A stretch of 57,205 nucleotides of DNA from contig JAFYBZ010000002.1 of the NCBI GenBank assembly GCA_017539905.1, positions 1 to 57,205 on the forward strand, given 5' to 3'. The notes under the pieces are model-generated. The model saw only the letters and a program-made list of their open reading frames with translations, had not been told where the DNA came from and searched no databases. Each line of letters opens with the position of its first letter. Position 1 is the stretch's first letter. A program made the position numbers and the translations under genes. Below, in pieces: positions 26,695 through 35,921 of this stretch. Origin of the DNA: Clostridia bacterium (GTDB taxonomy: Bacteria; Bacillota; Clostridia; TANB77; UBA1234).

Positions 26695-27330
26695 ATGAAA
26701 AAAGGAGTTTATGGTAAAAAATTAGGCATGACTCAAATCTTCACAGAAGAGGGCCTAGTTATTCCAGTTACTGTTGTTGAGGTTGAACCTTGCGTAGTTA
26801 TCAACAAAAAGACTGTTGAGACAGATGGTTATACAGCACTTCAAGTTGCAACAGGCGAAGTTAAAGAAAAACATATGAATAAACCTTTAAAAGGTCAATT
26901 CGATAAAGCAAAGATTGCTTACAAAAAATATATCAAGGAATTAAGACTTGATAATATAGATGAGTACAATGTAGGCGACGAAATCAAAGCTGACATTTTC
27001 GCAGCTGGTGAATTTGTTGACGTACAAGGTACTTCAAAAGGAAAGGGCTTCCAAGGCGTTATCAAACGTCATGGTCAACACATTGGTCCAAAGGGACATG
27101 GTTCTATGTATCACAGAAGACCAGGTTCTATGGGTCCAACATCTAGCCCAGGAAGAGTATTCCCAGGTAAGAAATTACCAGGACAAACAGGTAAAGATAC
27201 AATTACAGTACAACACCTAGAAGTTATTAGAGTTGATATGGATAAGAACGTTATCCTTATCAAAGGCAGTATTCCAGGATATAAGAATTCTTTAGTTAAG
27301 ATTAAAGATTCTTGCAAAAGCGCTAAATAG
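26695..27330 (+). CDS. rplC: 50S ribosomal protein L3
   Basis: L3 is an early assembly protein near the peptidyl transferase centre. The family is recognised from KKLGMTQIF at the N terminus, the loop [18 protein letters not shown], and the [17 protein letters not shown] region around residues 142-160, whose Gln (QTGKD) is the usual methylation site vicinity. At 211 residues it has normal length. AAGGAGG precedes the ATG. Confidence 0.97.
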   Translation: MKKGVYGKKLGMTQIFTEEGLVIPVTVVEVEPCVVINKKTVETDGYTALQVATGEVKEKHMNKPLKGQFDKAKIAYKKYIKELRLDNIDEYNVGDEIKADIFAAGEFVDVQGTSKGKGFQGVIKRHGQHIGPKGHGSMYHRRPGSMGPTSSPGRVFPGKKLPGQTGKDTITVQHLEVIRVDMDKNVILIKGSIPGYKNSLVKIKDSCKSAK

Positions 27331-27351
27331 TAGGAAGGGAGGAAGAGAATA

Positions 27352-27972
27352 ATGCCAAAAGTTGATTTATTAAATATGGAAGGTAAAAAAGTTGGCAGCA
27401 TCGAACTTTCTGAAAATGTATTTGGCGTAGAAGTTAATGAATACGTAATGCATGATGTTGTTGTTAATTACCTAGCAAATCAAAGACAAGGTACACAAAG
27501 TACTAAGACTAGATCAGAAGTTTCTGGTGGCGGTAAAAAGCCTTGGAAACAAAAAGGTACAGGTAGAGCAAGACAAGGTTCTATTAGAGCTCCACAATGG
27601 ATCAAAGGTGGTATCGCATTAGGACCAAAACCACGTTCTTACAAGTACACATTAAATAAGAAAGTTAAGAGACTAGCTCTTAAGAGTGCTCTTACTACTA
27701 AACTACAAGAAAACGCAATCATCGTTCTTGATGAATTAAACTTTAATGAAATCAAAACAAAGAATATGGCTAATGTACTTTCTGCTATTAAAGCTGAAAA
27801 AGCATTAGTAGTAATTTCTGAAAAGAATCTTAATGTTCAATTATCAGCACGTAATATTGCAGATTGCAAAACTGCAACAGTAAATACAATTAATACATAT
27901 GATATTATTAAATATCCTACACTTGTACTTACAAAAGCTGCAGTTGAGAAAATAGAGGAGGTGTACGCATAA
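27352..27972 (+). CDS. rplD: 50S ribosomal protein L4
   Basis: L4 lines the exit tunnel and in several bacteria represses its own S10 operon. The conserved extended loop is seen as [20 protein letters not shown] followed by RAPQWIKGG at about residues 60-88. The length is 206 residues. GGGAGG lies before ATG 27352, and the TAA stop shares its last base with the ATG of rplW. Confidence 0.97.
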   Translation: MPKVDLLNMEGKKVGSIELSENVFGVEVNEYVMHDVVVNYLANQRQGTQSTKTRSEVSGGGKKPWKQKGTGRARQGSIRAPQWIKGGIALGPKPRSYKYTLNKKVKRLALKSALTTKLQENAIIVLDELNFNEIKTKNMANVLSAIKAEKALVVISEKNLNVQLSARNIADCKTATVNTINTYDIIKYPTLVLTKAAVEKIEEVYA

Positions 27973-28316
27973 TGGTTGCAGAAGACATCATTATTAAACC
28001 TATCATTTCTGAAAAAAGCAGCAATGCTCAAGCAGAAGGAAAATACACTTTCAAAGTAAATAAGAAAGCTACAAAGATTGACATCAAAAAGGCAGTTGAA
28101 AAACTATTTGGTGTTAAAGTAATTAGTGTTAATACAGCAATTGTTAAAGGCGGTCTTAGAAATAGAAACGGCAGACAATACAAAGTTGCTGATTACAAAA
28201 AAGCTATCGTTAAAATAGCTACAGATATTAAACCACTTACATACAAAGGTAAAGGTGGTAAAGACGTTAAGGCTTCTAAGAAATTCAATACTGAAATTAA
28301 AGAAGCTACAATCTAA
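27972..28316 (+). CDS. rplW: 50S ribosomal protein L23
   Basis: L23 sits at the tunnel exit and docks trigger factor and SRP. The fold is recognised by IIIKPIISEKSS, YTFKVNKKATKIDIKKAVE and VNTAIVKGG. The protein is 114 residues, slightly longer than average, with a Lys-rich C terminus. AGGAGG in the end of rplD serves as its ribosome-binding site. A 103-base gap with hairpin potential follows. Confidence 0.97.
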   Translation: MVAEDIIIKPIISEKSSNAQAEGKYTFKVNKKATKIDIKKAVEKLFGVKVISVNTAIVKGGLRNRNGRQYKVADYKKAIVKIATDIKPLTYKGKGGKDVKASKKFNTEIKEATI

Positions 28317-28419
28317 CGTAACAGCGATTATTAATCGCGATAATAATTATAGGTTGTTGGAGCCGAGGGAACCAAACGACCTGAGAAAATTTGCCCTCTA
28401 AATTAAGGAGAGAAATAAA
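28317..28419 (+). promoter_or_regulatory. Intergenic RNA element between rplW and rplB
   Basis: The 103-base gap inside the operon contains GCGAT-TATTA-ATCGC (28324-28338) and a longer-range GAGGG/CCCTC pairing (about 28364-28398) around GGAACCAAACGACCTG. It is more structured than ordinary spacers and may be a regulatory or processing element. No known family is assigned. Confidence 0.4.
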
Positions 28420-29253
28420 ATGGGAATCAAAAAGTTTAGTCCTACAACCCCATCTAGAAGAGGAATGCAATCTCTAACTAATGATGAGATTACAAAATCT
28501 ACTCCAGAAAAATCTTTAGTTTGCAAATTAAAGAAAAACGCTGGTAGAAACTCTTATGGAAGAATTACAGTTAGACACCAAGGTGGCGGTTCTAGAAGAA
28601 AATACAGAATAATTGATTTTAAGAGAAAGAAGATGGATGTACCAGCTACAGTTACAGCTATTGAGTACGATCCAAACAGAAGTGCAAATATCGCACTTAT
28701 CGAATATGAAGATGGAGACAAAGCATACATCTTAGCTCCTATCGGATTAAAAGTTAACGACAAGGTTATTTCAAGTGAATCTGCAGATATCAAACCAGGT
28801 AACTGCTTACCAATTTCATCAATTCCAGTTGGTACTTTAATTCACAACATTGAGTTAAAGCCAGGAAAAGGTGCTCAAATGGTAAGAAGTGCTGGAATTT
28901 CTGCACAACTTATGGCTAAAGAAGGAAAGTATGCACACGTTAGACTTCCTTCAGGAGAAATGAGATTAGTTGCTGTTAATTGTAAAGCAACAATCGGACA
29001 AGTTGGAAACACAGATCATGAAAACGTAAAACTTGGTAAAGCAGGTAAATCAAGATGGCTTGGTAAGAGACCAGAAGTTAGAGGTTCTGTAATGAATCCT
29101 AACGATCACCCTCATGGTGGTGGTGAAGGTAAATCACCAGTTGGACGTCCAGGACCAGTTACTCCTTGGGGTAAACCAGCTCTTGGATATAAGACAAGAA
29201 ATAAGAAGAAGGCTTCAAGCAAGTTTATCGTTAAGAGAAGAAATGCTAAATAG
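28420..29253 (+). CDS. rplB: 50S ribosomal protein L2
   Basis: L2 is essential for subunit association and peptidyl transfer. The conserved blocks are [15 protein letters not shown] near the N terminus, then [22 protein letters not shown], and the signature GVxMNP-like [18 protein letters not shown] near residues 215-232, with the functionally important His. It is 277 residues, the normal size. AAGGAG precedes ATG 28420. Confidence 0.98.
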   Translation: MGIKKFSPTTPSRRGMQSLTNDEITKSTPEKSLVCKLKKNAGRNSYGRITVRHQGGGSRRKYRIIDFKRKKMDVPATVTAIEYDPNRSANIALIEYEDGDKAYILAPIGLKVNDKVISSESADIKPGNCLPISSIPVGTLIHNIELKPGKGAQMVRSAGISAQLMAKEGKYAHVRLPSGEMRLVAVNCKATIGQVGNTDHENVKLGKAGKSRWLGKRPEVRGSVMNPNDHPHGGGEGKSPVGRPGPVTPWGKPALGYKTRNKKKASSKFIVKRRNAK

Positions 29254-29267
29254 GAGGGAAAATAGAT

Positions 29268-29546
29268 ATGTCAAGATCACTTAAAAAAGGACCTTTTGTA
29301 GATCCAAAATTACTTGCCAGAATCGAGAAAATGAATGAAGAAAATAAAAAAGATGTTATCAAGACATGGTCAAGAGCATCTACAATTTTCCCACAAATGG
29401 TTGGACATACAATCGCTGTTCATGATGGAAGAAAGCATGTTCCAGTATACATTTCAGATGAAATGATTGGACATAAGCTTGGCGAATTTGTTCCAACAAG
29501 AACATTTAAAGGACATGCTGGCGATAAAGCTACAAAAACAAAGTAA
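29268..29546 (+). CDS. rpsS: 30S ribosomal protein S19
   Basis: S19 binds 16S rRNA in the 30S head with S13. It is recognised by [35 protein letters not shown], split here as [12 protein letters not shown] and GHTIAVHDG, and [14 protein letters not shown]. The length of 92 residues is standard. GGAGGG precedes ATG 29268. Confidence 0.98.
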   Translation: MSRSLKKGPFVDPKLLARIEKMNEENKKDVIKTWSRASTIFPQMVGHTIAVHDGRKHVPVYISDEMIGHKLGEFVPTRTFKGHAGDKATKTK

Positions 29547-29571
29547 TAATCATAAATAGGAGGAATTAGAA

Positions 29572-30192
29572 GTGGAAGAAACTAAGAAAACTACTGCTAA
29601 AACTACTAAGACAACTAAATCAACTACAGCTAAATCTACAACAGCTAAGAAGACAACAAGCGCTTCTAAAGCTACAGCTGAAAAGAAGACTACTGCTGCT
29701 AAAACAACAAAGTCTACAACAGCTAAGAAACCAGCTGCTAAAACAACAGCTGCAAAGACAAGTGCTGCTAAAGTAGAAAAAGAAGAAGTTAAAGCTGAAG
29801 TTAAACAACCAGTTGCTAAAAAAGAAAGTAAAAAAGCAGTAATTAGAAAAGATTTAAAAGATCCAAGTGCTACTTTAAAGAATGCTAGAATATCAGCACG
29901 TAAAGTTAAAATTGTTATCGACAATATTAGAGGCAAAAATGTTGATGAAGCTATCGCAATCTTAAAGTTCACTCCAAAAGCTGCATCTCCATTAGTTGAG
30001 AAGCTTTTAAAATCTGCAATTGCTAATGCAGAAAACAATAATATGATGAATAGAAAAGACCTTTACATTGCAGAAATATATGCAAACCAAGGTACAACAA
30101 TGAAGAGAATTAGAGCTGCTACACAAGGTAGAGCTAACAGAATTAGAAAAAGAACTTCTCACATTACAATAGTTCTTAAAGAAAGAGCTTAA
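29572..30192 (+). CDS. rplV: 50S ribosomal protein L22 with long Lys/Thr/Ala-rich N-terminal extension
   Basis: Residues from about 95 to 206 are a normal L22 ([51 protein letters not shown]). L22 lines the exit tunnel and is usually about 110 residues. Here it is preceded by some 90 residues of low-complexity Lys/Thr/Ala/Ser, with repeats such as [24 protein letters not shown] and [12 protein letters not shown], then an acidic-basic stretch. The composition resembles histone H1-like tails. GTG 29572 has AGGAGG 8 bases upstream, and no better start lies closer to the core, so the extension is probably translated. Confidence 0.9.
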   Translation: MEETKKTTAKTTKTTKSTTAKSTTAKKTTSASKATAEKKTTAAKTTKSTTAKKPAAKTTAAKTSAAKVEKEEVKAEVKQPVAKKESKKAVIRKDLKDPSATLKNARISARKVKIVIDNIRGKNVDEAIAILKFTPKAASPLVEKLLKSAIANAENNNMMNRKDLYIAEIYANQGTTMKRIRAATQGRANRIRKRTSHITIVLKERA

Positions 30193-30216
30193 TTGGGGAA
30201 AGGAGGATAAAATTAA

Positions 30217-30873
30217 ATGGGACAAAAAATGGATCCACATGGATTAAGAGTTGGAATCATTAAAGATTGGGACTCTAAATGGTATGCTGGAAAGAAAGAT
30301 TTTGCTAACAATCTTGTAGAAGATGTTAAGATACGTAAAGAACTTACAAAGAAATTAAAGATTGCTGGAGTTTCAAAAGTTGAAATTGAAAGAAAAGCAA
30401 ACGTTGTAAGAGCTAATGTATACGTTGCTAAACCAGGTCTTGCACTTTGAAAAAACGGAGAAATCGTTAATAAAATTAGAGAAGACTTAAAGAAAGAATT
30501 TGGAAAAGAAATCAACGTTAATATCGTTGAAGTTAAGAATCCAGATATCGATGCAACATTAGTTGCTGAGAACATCGCTTCTCAAATTGAAAGAAGAATT
30601 TCTTATAGAAAAGCTATGAAACAATGCATGGCTAGAACAATGAAAGCTGGAGCAAAGGGTATCAAAACACAATGTGGTGGTAGACTTGCTGGTGCTGAAA
30701 TTGCTCGTTCAGAATTTTATAAAGAAGGTACTATTCCTCTACAAACACTTAGAGCTGATATAGACTATGGATTTGCTGAGGCAAATACAACTTATGGTAA
30801 GATCGGTGTTAAAGTTTGGATATATAAAGGTGAAGTACTTCCTGAGAAGAAAGCAGAAGGGGGTAGAAAATAA
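30217..30873 (+). CDS. rpsC: 30S ribosomal protein S3 with in-frame TGA at the GXXG glycine
   Basis: S3 binds mRNA at the entry site and has a type II KH domain. The frame runs from ATG 30217 ([14 protein letters not shown]) to TAA 30871-30873, 218 codons, but codon 78 (30448-30450) is TGA. The family reads I-G-K-K-G-E at this place; here it reads L-TGA-K-N-G-E, so TGA replaces the first Gly of the KH GXXG loop and differs by one base from GGA. Everything downstream ([48 protein letters not shown]) is perfectly conserved, so this is not a decayed copy. Either a consensus error, a nonsense mutation or recoding explains it. rplP overlaps its stop. Confidence 0.9.
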
Positions 30874-31313
30874 TGCCATTGATGCCTAAAAGAACTAAAC
30901 ATAGAAAGCAAATGAGAGGTCATAACAGAGGTAAGGCTACAAGAGGAAATACAGTTACATATGGTACATTTGGCTTACAAACTCTTGAAGCTGCTTGGAT
31001 TACTTCAAACCAAATTGAAGCAGCCAGAATTGCTATGACAAGATTTATTAAACGTGGTGGTAAAGTTTGGATTAAAATTTTCCCAGATAAACCAATCACA
31101 AAGAAACCTGCTGAAACAAGAATGGGTTCAGGAAAAGGTTCTGTAGAATATTGGGTAGCTCCAGTTAAACCAGGAAGAATTTTATTCGAAATGGATGGAG
31201 TTGCAGAGGATGTCGCTAGAGAAGCATTTAGACTAGCTAGTCACAAATTACCTGTTAAAACTAAATTTATAGATGCAAGAAATTCAGAAGGTGGTGAAAA
31301 CGATGAAGATTAG
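30873..31313 (+). CDS. rplP: 50S ribosomal protein L16
   Basis: L16 contacts A-site tRNA on the 50S subunit. It is recognised by [35 protein letters not shown] (here split as [10 protein letters not shown] and [10 protein letters not shown]) and [18 protein letters not shown]. The 146-residue length is normal. The start codon overlaps the rpsC stop by one base, and the 3' end overlaps rpmC by 11 bases. Confidence 0.97.
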   Translation: MPLMPKRTKHRKQMRGHNRGKATRGNTVTYGTFGLQTLEAAWITSNQIEAARIAMTRFIKRGGKVWIKIFPDKPITKKPAETRMGSGKGSVEYWVAPVKPGRILFEMDGVAEDVAREAFRLASHKLPVKTKFIDARNSEGGENDED

Positions 31314-31500
31314 TGAAATTAGAGAAAAAACTTCATCGGAGCTAGTGAATTTAGAAGCTGAGTTAAAACAAGAATTATTTAAGCTTAGATTCCAAAATGC
31401 TACTAACCAATTAGCTAATCCGATGAAGATCAGAAGCGTTAAGAAAGACGTTGCAAAGATTAAAACAGTTCTTAGAGAAAGAGAACTTAAAGGAGAATAA
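31303..31500 (+). CDS. rpmC: 50S ribosomal protein L29
   Basis: L29 is a small helical protein near the tunnel exit. [20 protein letters not shown] and [19 protein letters not shown] (shown as two separate conserved blocks) identify it. ATG 31303 lies inside the end of rplP in another frame, giving 65 residues, the normal size. An upstream in-frame start at 31273 would add ten unconserved residues. Confidence 0.95.
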   Translation: MKISEIREKTSSELVNLEAELKQELFKLRFQNATNQLANPMKIRSVKKDVAKIKTVLRERELKGE

Positions 31501-31521
31501 TTAGAAAGGAGAGTTTAAGTC

Positions 31522-31779
31522 ATGGAAGAAAGAGCACTTAGAAAAACCAGAGTAGGTAGAGTAGTAAGTGATAAAATGGATAAGACTGTAGTAGTTGCTG
31601 TTGAAGACAGCTACAAGCACTCAAAGTATGGAAAAATCATGAGAAGAACATATAAGTTAAAAGCTCATGACGAAAACAATGAATGCGGTGTAGGCGATAC
31701 AGTTAAAGTAATGGAGACTAGACCTCTTTCTAAGGATAAGAGATGGAGAATTGTCGAAATTATTGAAAAAGCAAAATAA
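31522..31779 (+). CDS. rpsQ: 30S ribosomal protein S17
   Basis: S17 is a primary 16S rRNA-binding protein with an OB fold. It is recognised by [35 protein letters not shown] and [19 protein letters not shown]. The length of 85 residues is standard. AGAAAGGAG precedes ATG 31522. Confidence 0.97.
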   Translation: MEERALRKTRVGRVVSDKMDKTVVVAVEDSYKHSKYGKIMRRTYKLKAHDENNECGVGDTVKVMETRPLSKDKRWRIVEIIEKAK

Positions 31780-31821
31780 TATATTTGCAAATGTTTAAAA
31801 ACTCGGAAAGGAGATAGAAAA

Positions 31822-32190
31822 ATGATACAACAACAAACAAGACTTCGTGTTGCAGATAACACAGGAGCCAAAGAATTAATGTGTATCAGATGCCTTGGTG
31901 GTTCTTATAGAAAATTCGCTAACATCGGTGATGTTATCGTTGCTTCTGTTAAGAGTGCTGCACCAGGTGGTATGGTTAAAAAAGGTGATGTTGTTAAAGC
32001 TGTTATCGTTCGTTCTAAGAAAGGTATCCAAAGAAAAGATGGATCATACATTAGATTTGATGACAATGCAGCTGTAATAATTAGAGAAGATAAAACCCCT
32101 AGAGGAACACGTATTTTTGGACCAGTAGCTAGAGAATTAAGAGAAGGAGAATACATGAAGATCTTATCACTAGCTCCAGAAGTACTATAA
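31822..32190 (+). CDS. rplN: 50S ribosomal protein L14
   Basis: L14 sits at the intersubunit bridge and binds the silencing factor RsfS in many bacteria. [34 protein letters not shown] and the tail [16 protein letters not shown] identify it. The 122-residue length is exact for the family. GGAAAGGAG lies before the ATG. Confidence 0.98.
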   Translation: MIQQQTRLRVADNTGAKELMCIRCLGGSYRKFANIGDVIVASVKSAAPGGMVKKGDVVKAVIVRSKKGIQRKDGSYIRFDDNAAVIIREDKTPRGTRIFGPVARELREGEYMKILSLAPEVL

Positions 32191-32217
32191 AATGATCAAA
32201 AAAGGTAGGTGTAAAAA

Positions 32218-32538
32218 TTGAACAGTATGCACGTTAAAAAAGGTGACAAAGTAATGGTTAACTCTGGAAACGATGCTGGTAAGACTGGCGAAGTTTTAGT
32301 AGCTCTTCCAAAAGAGAATAAAGTAATCGTTAAAGGTGTCAACGTTAGAAAAAAGCATATGAAGCCTAGAAGACAAGGCGAAGCTGGCGGTATTATTGAA
32401 AAAGAAATCGCAATTAATGCTTCAAAAGTTAATGTATATTGCAGTAAATGTGGAAAAGGTGTCAGAGTTAAATATGAGACAAAGAAAGATGGCACAAAAG
32501 TAAGAGTTTGCGCTAAGTGTGGCGCTGAACTTAAATAA
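32218..32538 (+). CDS. rplX: 50S ribosomal protein L24 with zinc-ribbon Cys pairs
   Basis: L24 initiates 50S assembly and has a KOW motif (KKGDKVMVNSGNDAGKTGEV). HMKPRRQGEAGGI is typical. The C-terminal half carries CSKCG and, 25 residues later, CAKCG, a four-Cys zinc ribbon of the C+ form of this protein. TTG 32218 is best spaced from AGGTAGG; ATG 32227, matching the usual MHVKKGD beginning, is the alternative. Confidence 0.95.
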   Translation: MNSMHVKKGDKVMVNSGNDAGKTGEVLVALPKENKVIVKGVNVRKKHMKPRRQGEAGGIIEKEIAINASKVNVYCSKCGKGVRVKYETKKDGTKVRVCAKCGAELK

Positions 32539-32557
32539 AGAAAGGAGGTAATCGTAA

Positions 32558-33097
32558 ATGACAGGTTTACAAGAAAAGTATGTTAAGGAAGTAGTTCCTG
32601 CACTTGTTAAAAGATTCAATTATACTTCAGTAATGCAAGCTCCAAAGCTAGAGAAAATCGTTATTAACATGGGTGTTAATGATGTTAGAGAAAACTCAAA
32701 AGCTTTAGAAAATGCTATGAGAGATTTAAGTATTATTACTGGTCAAAAACCTATAGCTACAAAAGCTAAGAAATCAATCGCTGGTTTCAAAATTAGAGAA
32801 GGACAAGAGATTGGATGCAAAGTTACATTAAGATCAGACAAGATGTATGATTTCGCATTCAAACTATTTAATGTTGCACTTCCAAGAGTTAGAGATTTCA
32901 AAGGATTATCTCCAAACTCATTCGATGGAAGAGGAAACTATTCAATGGGTGTTAAAGAACAATTAATATTCCCAGAAATCGAATATGATAAAGTAGATAA
33001 GCTAAGAGGTATGGACATTATATTTGTTACTACTGCTAAAACAGACGAAGAGGCTAAAGAGTTACTTGCTCTATTAGGTATGCCTTTTTCAAAATAA
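32558..33097 (+). CDS. rplE: 50S ribosomal protein L5
   Basis: L5 binds 5S rRNA in the central protuberance and contacts P-site tRNA. It is recognised by the N-terminal [13 protein letters not shown], then [29 protein letters not shown] and [19 protein letters not shown]. It is 179 residues long, as expected. AAAGGAGG precedes ATG 32558. Confidence 0.98.
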   Translation: MTGLQEKYVKEVVPALVKRFNYTSVMQAPKLEKIVINMGVNDVRENSKALENAMRDLSIITGQKPIATKAKKSIAGFKIREGQEIGCKVTLRSDKMYDFAFKLFNVALPRVRDFKGLSPNSFDGRGNYSMGVKEQLIFPEIEYDKVDKLRGMDIIFVTTAKTDEEAKELLALLGMPFSK

Positions 33098-33115
33098 TAA
33101 GGAGGAAAATACAAG

Positions 33116-33301
33116 ATGGCAAAAAAATCATTAATTGCTAAACAAAAATTAGCTCCTAAATTTAGCACAAGAGCTTACAATAGATGCAAACTTTGCGGAA
33201 GACCACACGCTTACATTCGTAAGTATGGCGTATGCAGAGTATGCTTCAGAGAATTAGCTCACAAAGGACAAATCCCTGGTGTTAAAAAAGCGAGCTGGTA
33301 A
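33116..33301 (+). CDS. rpsN: 30S ribosomal protein S14, zinc type
   Basis: This is the short, zinc-binding S14 (type Z, 61 residues) with [20 protein letters not shown] giving the two CxxC pairs. It ends in the conserved [11 protein letters not shown]. This form is usual in Gram-positive bacteria. A 260-base gap without a gene follows, which is exceptional in this otherwise compact operon. Confidence 0.97.
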   Translation: MAKKSLIAKQKLAPKFSTRAYNRCKLCGRPHAYIRKYGVCRVCFRELAHKGQIPGVKKASW

Positions 33302-33561
33302 TTTAGAAAGTTAGAATACTAACAAAAATAAAATTTTATTGAAAATTAATTAAGTAAATTTAAATGTATTATTTATTTGATAAAAATGACTTGGTGTAAT
33401 GGTTGCATAGGCGACCAGTAGTCGCCATGACATCATTATATAATTGATAAATCTCTTAAGACTTTAAGAAAGATATCACATATTATTGTTATTAAATAAA
33501 AAATGCATGAATCAAAATTTATATTTAAACTAATTAATGTTTCAAATGAAAGGAGAAAGAA
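33302..33561 (+). other. 260-base non-coding gap within the spc operon
   Basis: No coding frame is credible here. The stretch is AT-rich apart from a GC island with the hairpin GGCGAC-CAGTA-GTCGCC (33410-33426), preceded by GACTTGGTGTAATGGTTGC. A TATAAT hexamer (33439-33444) has no convincing -35 box. It could hold an RNA element, for example an S8-type autoregulatory site ahead of rpsH, or an internal promoter. I cannot assign it. Confidence 0.35.
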
Positions 33562-33957
33562 ATGAACATTACTGATCCTATAGCAGATATGCTTACAAGA
33601 ATTAGAAATGCAAATGCACAAAGACATGATACAGTTGATGTTCCATCATCAAAGCTTAAGAAAGCTATCGCTCAAATCTTACTTGATGAAGGATACATTA
33701 AGTCTTTTGAAGAAATAGAAGATAATTCACAAGGTACAATTAGAATTACTCTTAAATATGTAAATAAACAAAAAGTTATTTCAGGTCTTAAGAGAATTTC
33801 TAAACCAGGACTTAGAGTTTACGCATCTAAAGATGAACTTCCAAAAGTATTAGATGGTCTTGGAATCGCACTTATCTCTACATCAAAAGGAATTATGACA
33901 GATAAGAAAGCAAGACAAGAAGGAATTGGTGGAGAGGTTCTTGCATATATTTGGTAG
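33562..33957 (+). CDS. rpsH: 30S ribosomal protein S8
   Basis: S8 is a primary 16S rRNA binder and regulator of the spc operon in E. coli. [29 protein letters not shown] and the C-terminal [20 protein letters not shown] block identify it. It is 131 residues, the normal size. AAAGGAGAAAG precedes ATG 33562. Confidence 0.97.
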   Translation: MNITDPIADMLTRIRNANAQRHDTVDVPSSKLKKAIAQILLDEGYIKSFEEIEDNSQGTIRITLKYVNKQKVISGLKRISKPGLRVYASKDELPKVLDGLGIALISTSKGIMTDKKARQEGIGGEVLAYIW

Positions 33958-33974
33958 AAAGGAGAATGAATAAA

Positions 33975-34508
33975 ATGTCAAGAATAGGAAAGAAACCTAT
34001 TACTGTTCCTGCTGGCGTTGAAGTTAAAATCGACGGAAAAGTAGTTACAGTTAAAGGACCTAAAGGTACATTAACAAGAGAGTTCAATCATGACGTAGAT
34101 ATCAAATTAGATGCAGGAGTGCTTTCAGTTAGCGTTCAAGATCCTAATAAAGATAATCTTACAGGACTTTCTAGAACACTTTTAAACAATATGATTGTTG
34201 GTGTTACAGAAGGATTCCAAAAAGAACTTGAAGTTAATGGCGTAGGTTATAGAGTACAAAAACAAGGAAAGAAACTTATAATGAACATGGGATTCTCTCA
34301 TCCTGTTGAGTTCGAAGATAGAGACGGAGTTACAATCGAAGCTCCAAACCCAAACTCAATTATTGTTAAAGGTATTGATAAGGAAGCTATCGGACAACTT
34401 TGTGCTGAGATTAGAGAAGTTAGACCACCTGAACCATATAAAGGTAAAGGTATTAAATATGTTGGAGAACATATTATTAGAAAAGAAGGAAAGATGGGTA
34501 AGAAGTAA
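33975..34508 (+). CDS. rplF: 50S ribosomal protein L6
   Basis: L6 lies near the factor-binding site of the 50S subunit. MSRIGKKPITVPAGVEVKI, KGPKGTLTREF, VGVTEGFQKELEVNGVGYR and PEPYKGKGIKYVGE identify it. ATG 33975 is correct: AAAGGAGA is 9-10 bases upstream and the family begins MSRIGKKP. It is 177 residues. A hairpin-containing 69-base spacer follows. Confidence 0.97.
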   Translation: MSRIGKKPITVPAGVEVKIDGKVVTVKGPKGTLTREFNHDVDIKLDAGVLSVSVQDPNKDNLTGLSRTLLNNMIVGVTEGFQKELEVNGVGYRVQKQGKKLIMNMGFSHPVEFEDRDGVTIEAPNPNSIIVKGIDKEAIGQLCAEIREVRPPEPYKGKGIKYVGEHIIRKEGKMGKK

Positions 34509-34510
34509 AA

Positions 34511-34545
34511 GTAACGCGTGATAAATAATTATCACAAATAGTTAC
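34511..34545 (+). repeat. Nested hairpin between rplF and rplR
   Basis: GTGATAA-ATAA-TTATCAC (34518-34535) is nested inside GTAAC (34511-34515) and GTTAC (34541-34545). There is no T-run. It may be an mRNA processing or stability element. Confidence 0.6.
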
Positions 34546-34577
34546 AATTCCCAAATTATGAAAGGAGAGGAATAAGA

Positions 34578-34937
34578 GTGATTAATAAAGAAGCTAAAAA
34601 CGTTGCTAGAGTTAGAAGACACGAAAGAGTAAGAGCTAAGATTTCTGGAACTCCAGAATGTCCAAGACTAAGCGTTTATAGAAGCAATAAGAACATCGTT
34701 GCACAAGTAATCGATGACGTTGCAGGAAAAACTTTAGTTTCAGCATCAACATTAGACAAAGAAGTTAAAACAAAACAAGCTAATATTGAAGCTGCTACAG
34801 AAGTAGGAAAATTAATTGCGGCCCGTGCTATCAAAGCTGGTATTAAAACAGTTGTTTTTGATAGAGGTGGATATATTTACCATGGAAAAGTTAAAGCTTT
34901 AGCAGAAGCTGCAAGAGAAGCAGGATTAGAATTTTAG
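34578..34937 (+). CDS. rplR: 50S ribosomal protein L18
   Basis: L18 binds 5S rRNA in the central protuberance. [34 protein letters not shown] and [20 protein letters not shown] (each a conserved block) identify it. It is 119 residues, the normal size. The start is GTG 34578 with AAAGGAGAGG about 7 bases upstream. Confidence 0.97.
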   Translation: MINKEAKNVARVRRHERVRAKISGTPECPRLSVYRSNKNIVAQVIDDVAGKTLVSASTLDKEVKTKQANIEAATEVGKLIAARAIKAGIKTVVFDRGGYIYHGKVKALAEAAREAGLEF

Positions 34938-34955
34938 AATAAGGAGGAAATTTTA

Positions 34956-35444
34956 ATGATAGATGCAGGTACATTAGACCTTAAAGAAAAGGTTGTATCT
35001 CTTAACAGAGTTGCTAAAGTTGTTAAAGGTGGTAGAACTTTTAGATTTAGTGCTCTTGTTGTTGTTGGAGATGAACAAGGTCATGTAGGTGTTGGAAACG
35101 GAAAATCATCAGAAGTTCCAGACGCTATTAAAAAAGCTATTGATGATGCTAAAAAGAACTTAATTGAAGTTCCAATAGTTGATACAACAATACCTCATGA
35201 AATAATCGGTCATTTTGGAGCTGGAAAGGTTCTTTTAAAACCAGCTGCAGAAGGTACTGGACTTATTGCTGGTGGTGCTGCAAGATCAGTTTTAGAACTT
35301 GCTGGATATAAGAACATCAGAACTAAGAACTTAGGTTCAAATAACCCTCGTAATGCTGTATATGCTACAATTAAAGCTCTTGGCGAATTAAAGACAGTTG
35401 AGCAAGTAGCTACATTACGTGGCAAAAAAGTTGAAGAGATATAA
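34956..35444 (+). CDS. rpsE: 30S ribosomal protein S5
   Basis: S5 contributes to translational accuracy and mRNA unwinding. [54 protein letters not shown] and [17 protein letters not shown] are the conserved blocks. It is 162 residues. AAGGAGG precedes ATG 34956. rpmD (L30), which usually follows in Bacillota, is absent here: only 35 bases separate it from rplO. Confidence 0.97.
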   Translation: MIDAGTLDLKEKVVSLNRVAKVVKGGRTFRFSALVVVGDEQGHVGVGNGKSSEVPDAIKKAIDDAKKNLIEVPIVDTTIPHEIIGHFGAGKVLLKPAAEGTGLIAGGAARSVLELAGYKNIRTKNLGSNNPRNAVYATIKALGELKTVEQVATLRGKKVEEI

Positions 35445-35479
35445 TTGTTGATCCAATACACATAAGGAGGTGTAATTAA

Positions 35480-35920
35480 ATGAAACTTAACGAATTACAA
35501 CCTGCTCCAGGTTCAAAGCAATCAGGCAGAAGACTTGGAAGAGGTATAGGTTCTGGTTTAGGTAAGACTTCAGGTAAAGGTCACAAAGGTCAAAATGCAA
35601 GATCTGGTGGTGGAGTTAGACCTGGATTTGAAGGAGGTCAAACACCTTTATTTAGAAGATTACCAAAGAGAGGATTCAAAAATAGAAATAAGAAAGTTTA
35701 CACAGAAGTAACACTTTCTATGTTAGATAAAGTTGAAGCTGGAACAGAAGTTACAGCTGAAAGCCTAAAAGAATTAGGTATAATTAAAAAGTTAAATGAT
35801 GGTATCGCTATTTTAGGAAATGGTGAACTTTCTAAAAAGCTAAATATTAAAGCTAGTAGAGTTACAAAGAATGCTCAAGCTAAGATTGAAGCTGCTGGCG
35901 GAAAGGTAGAGGTGATCTAA
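35480..35920 (+). CDS. rplO: 50S ribosomal protein L15
   Basis: L15 is a late 50S assembly protein. [18 protein letters not shown], the Gly-rich [18 protein letters not shown] and [14 protein letters not shown] identify it. The length is 146 residues. AAGGAGGTG precedes the ATG. secY starts two bases after its stop, so the pair is coupled. Confidence 0.97.
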   Translation: MKLNELQPAPGSKQSGRRLGRGIGSGLGKTSGKGHKGQNARSGGGVRPGFEGGQTPLFRRLPKRGFKNRNKKVYTEVTLSMLDKVEAGTEVTAESLKELGIIKKLNDGIAILGNGELSKKLNIKASRVTKNAQAKIEAAGGKVEVI

Positions 35921-35921
35921 G

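Noticed and set aside
29550..30038. Long minus-strand frame opposite rplV
   Set aside because: It is the mirror of the Lys/Thr/Ala-rich tail; it has no ribosome-binding site and a biased composition.
30448..30450. Genome-wide reassignment of TGA to Gly (or Trp) as the cause of the rpsC stop
   Set aside because: No other gene in the window contains an in-frame TGA, Trp is encoded by TGG throughout, and two genes (ending at 7397 and 10495) appear to stop at TGA next to ribosome-binding sites. A global code change is therefore not supported.
30448..30500. Selenocysteine insertion in rpsC
   Set aside because: The position is Gly in the family, no convincing SECIS-like hairpin follows, and S3 is not a selenoprotein.
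33302..33561. tRNA gene in the rpsN-rpsH gap
   Set aside because: The TGGTGTAATGG-like string looks vaguely tRNA-like, but no cloverleaf, T-loop or acceptor stem can be built.
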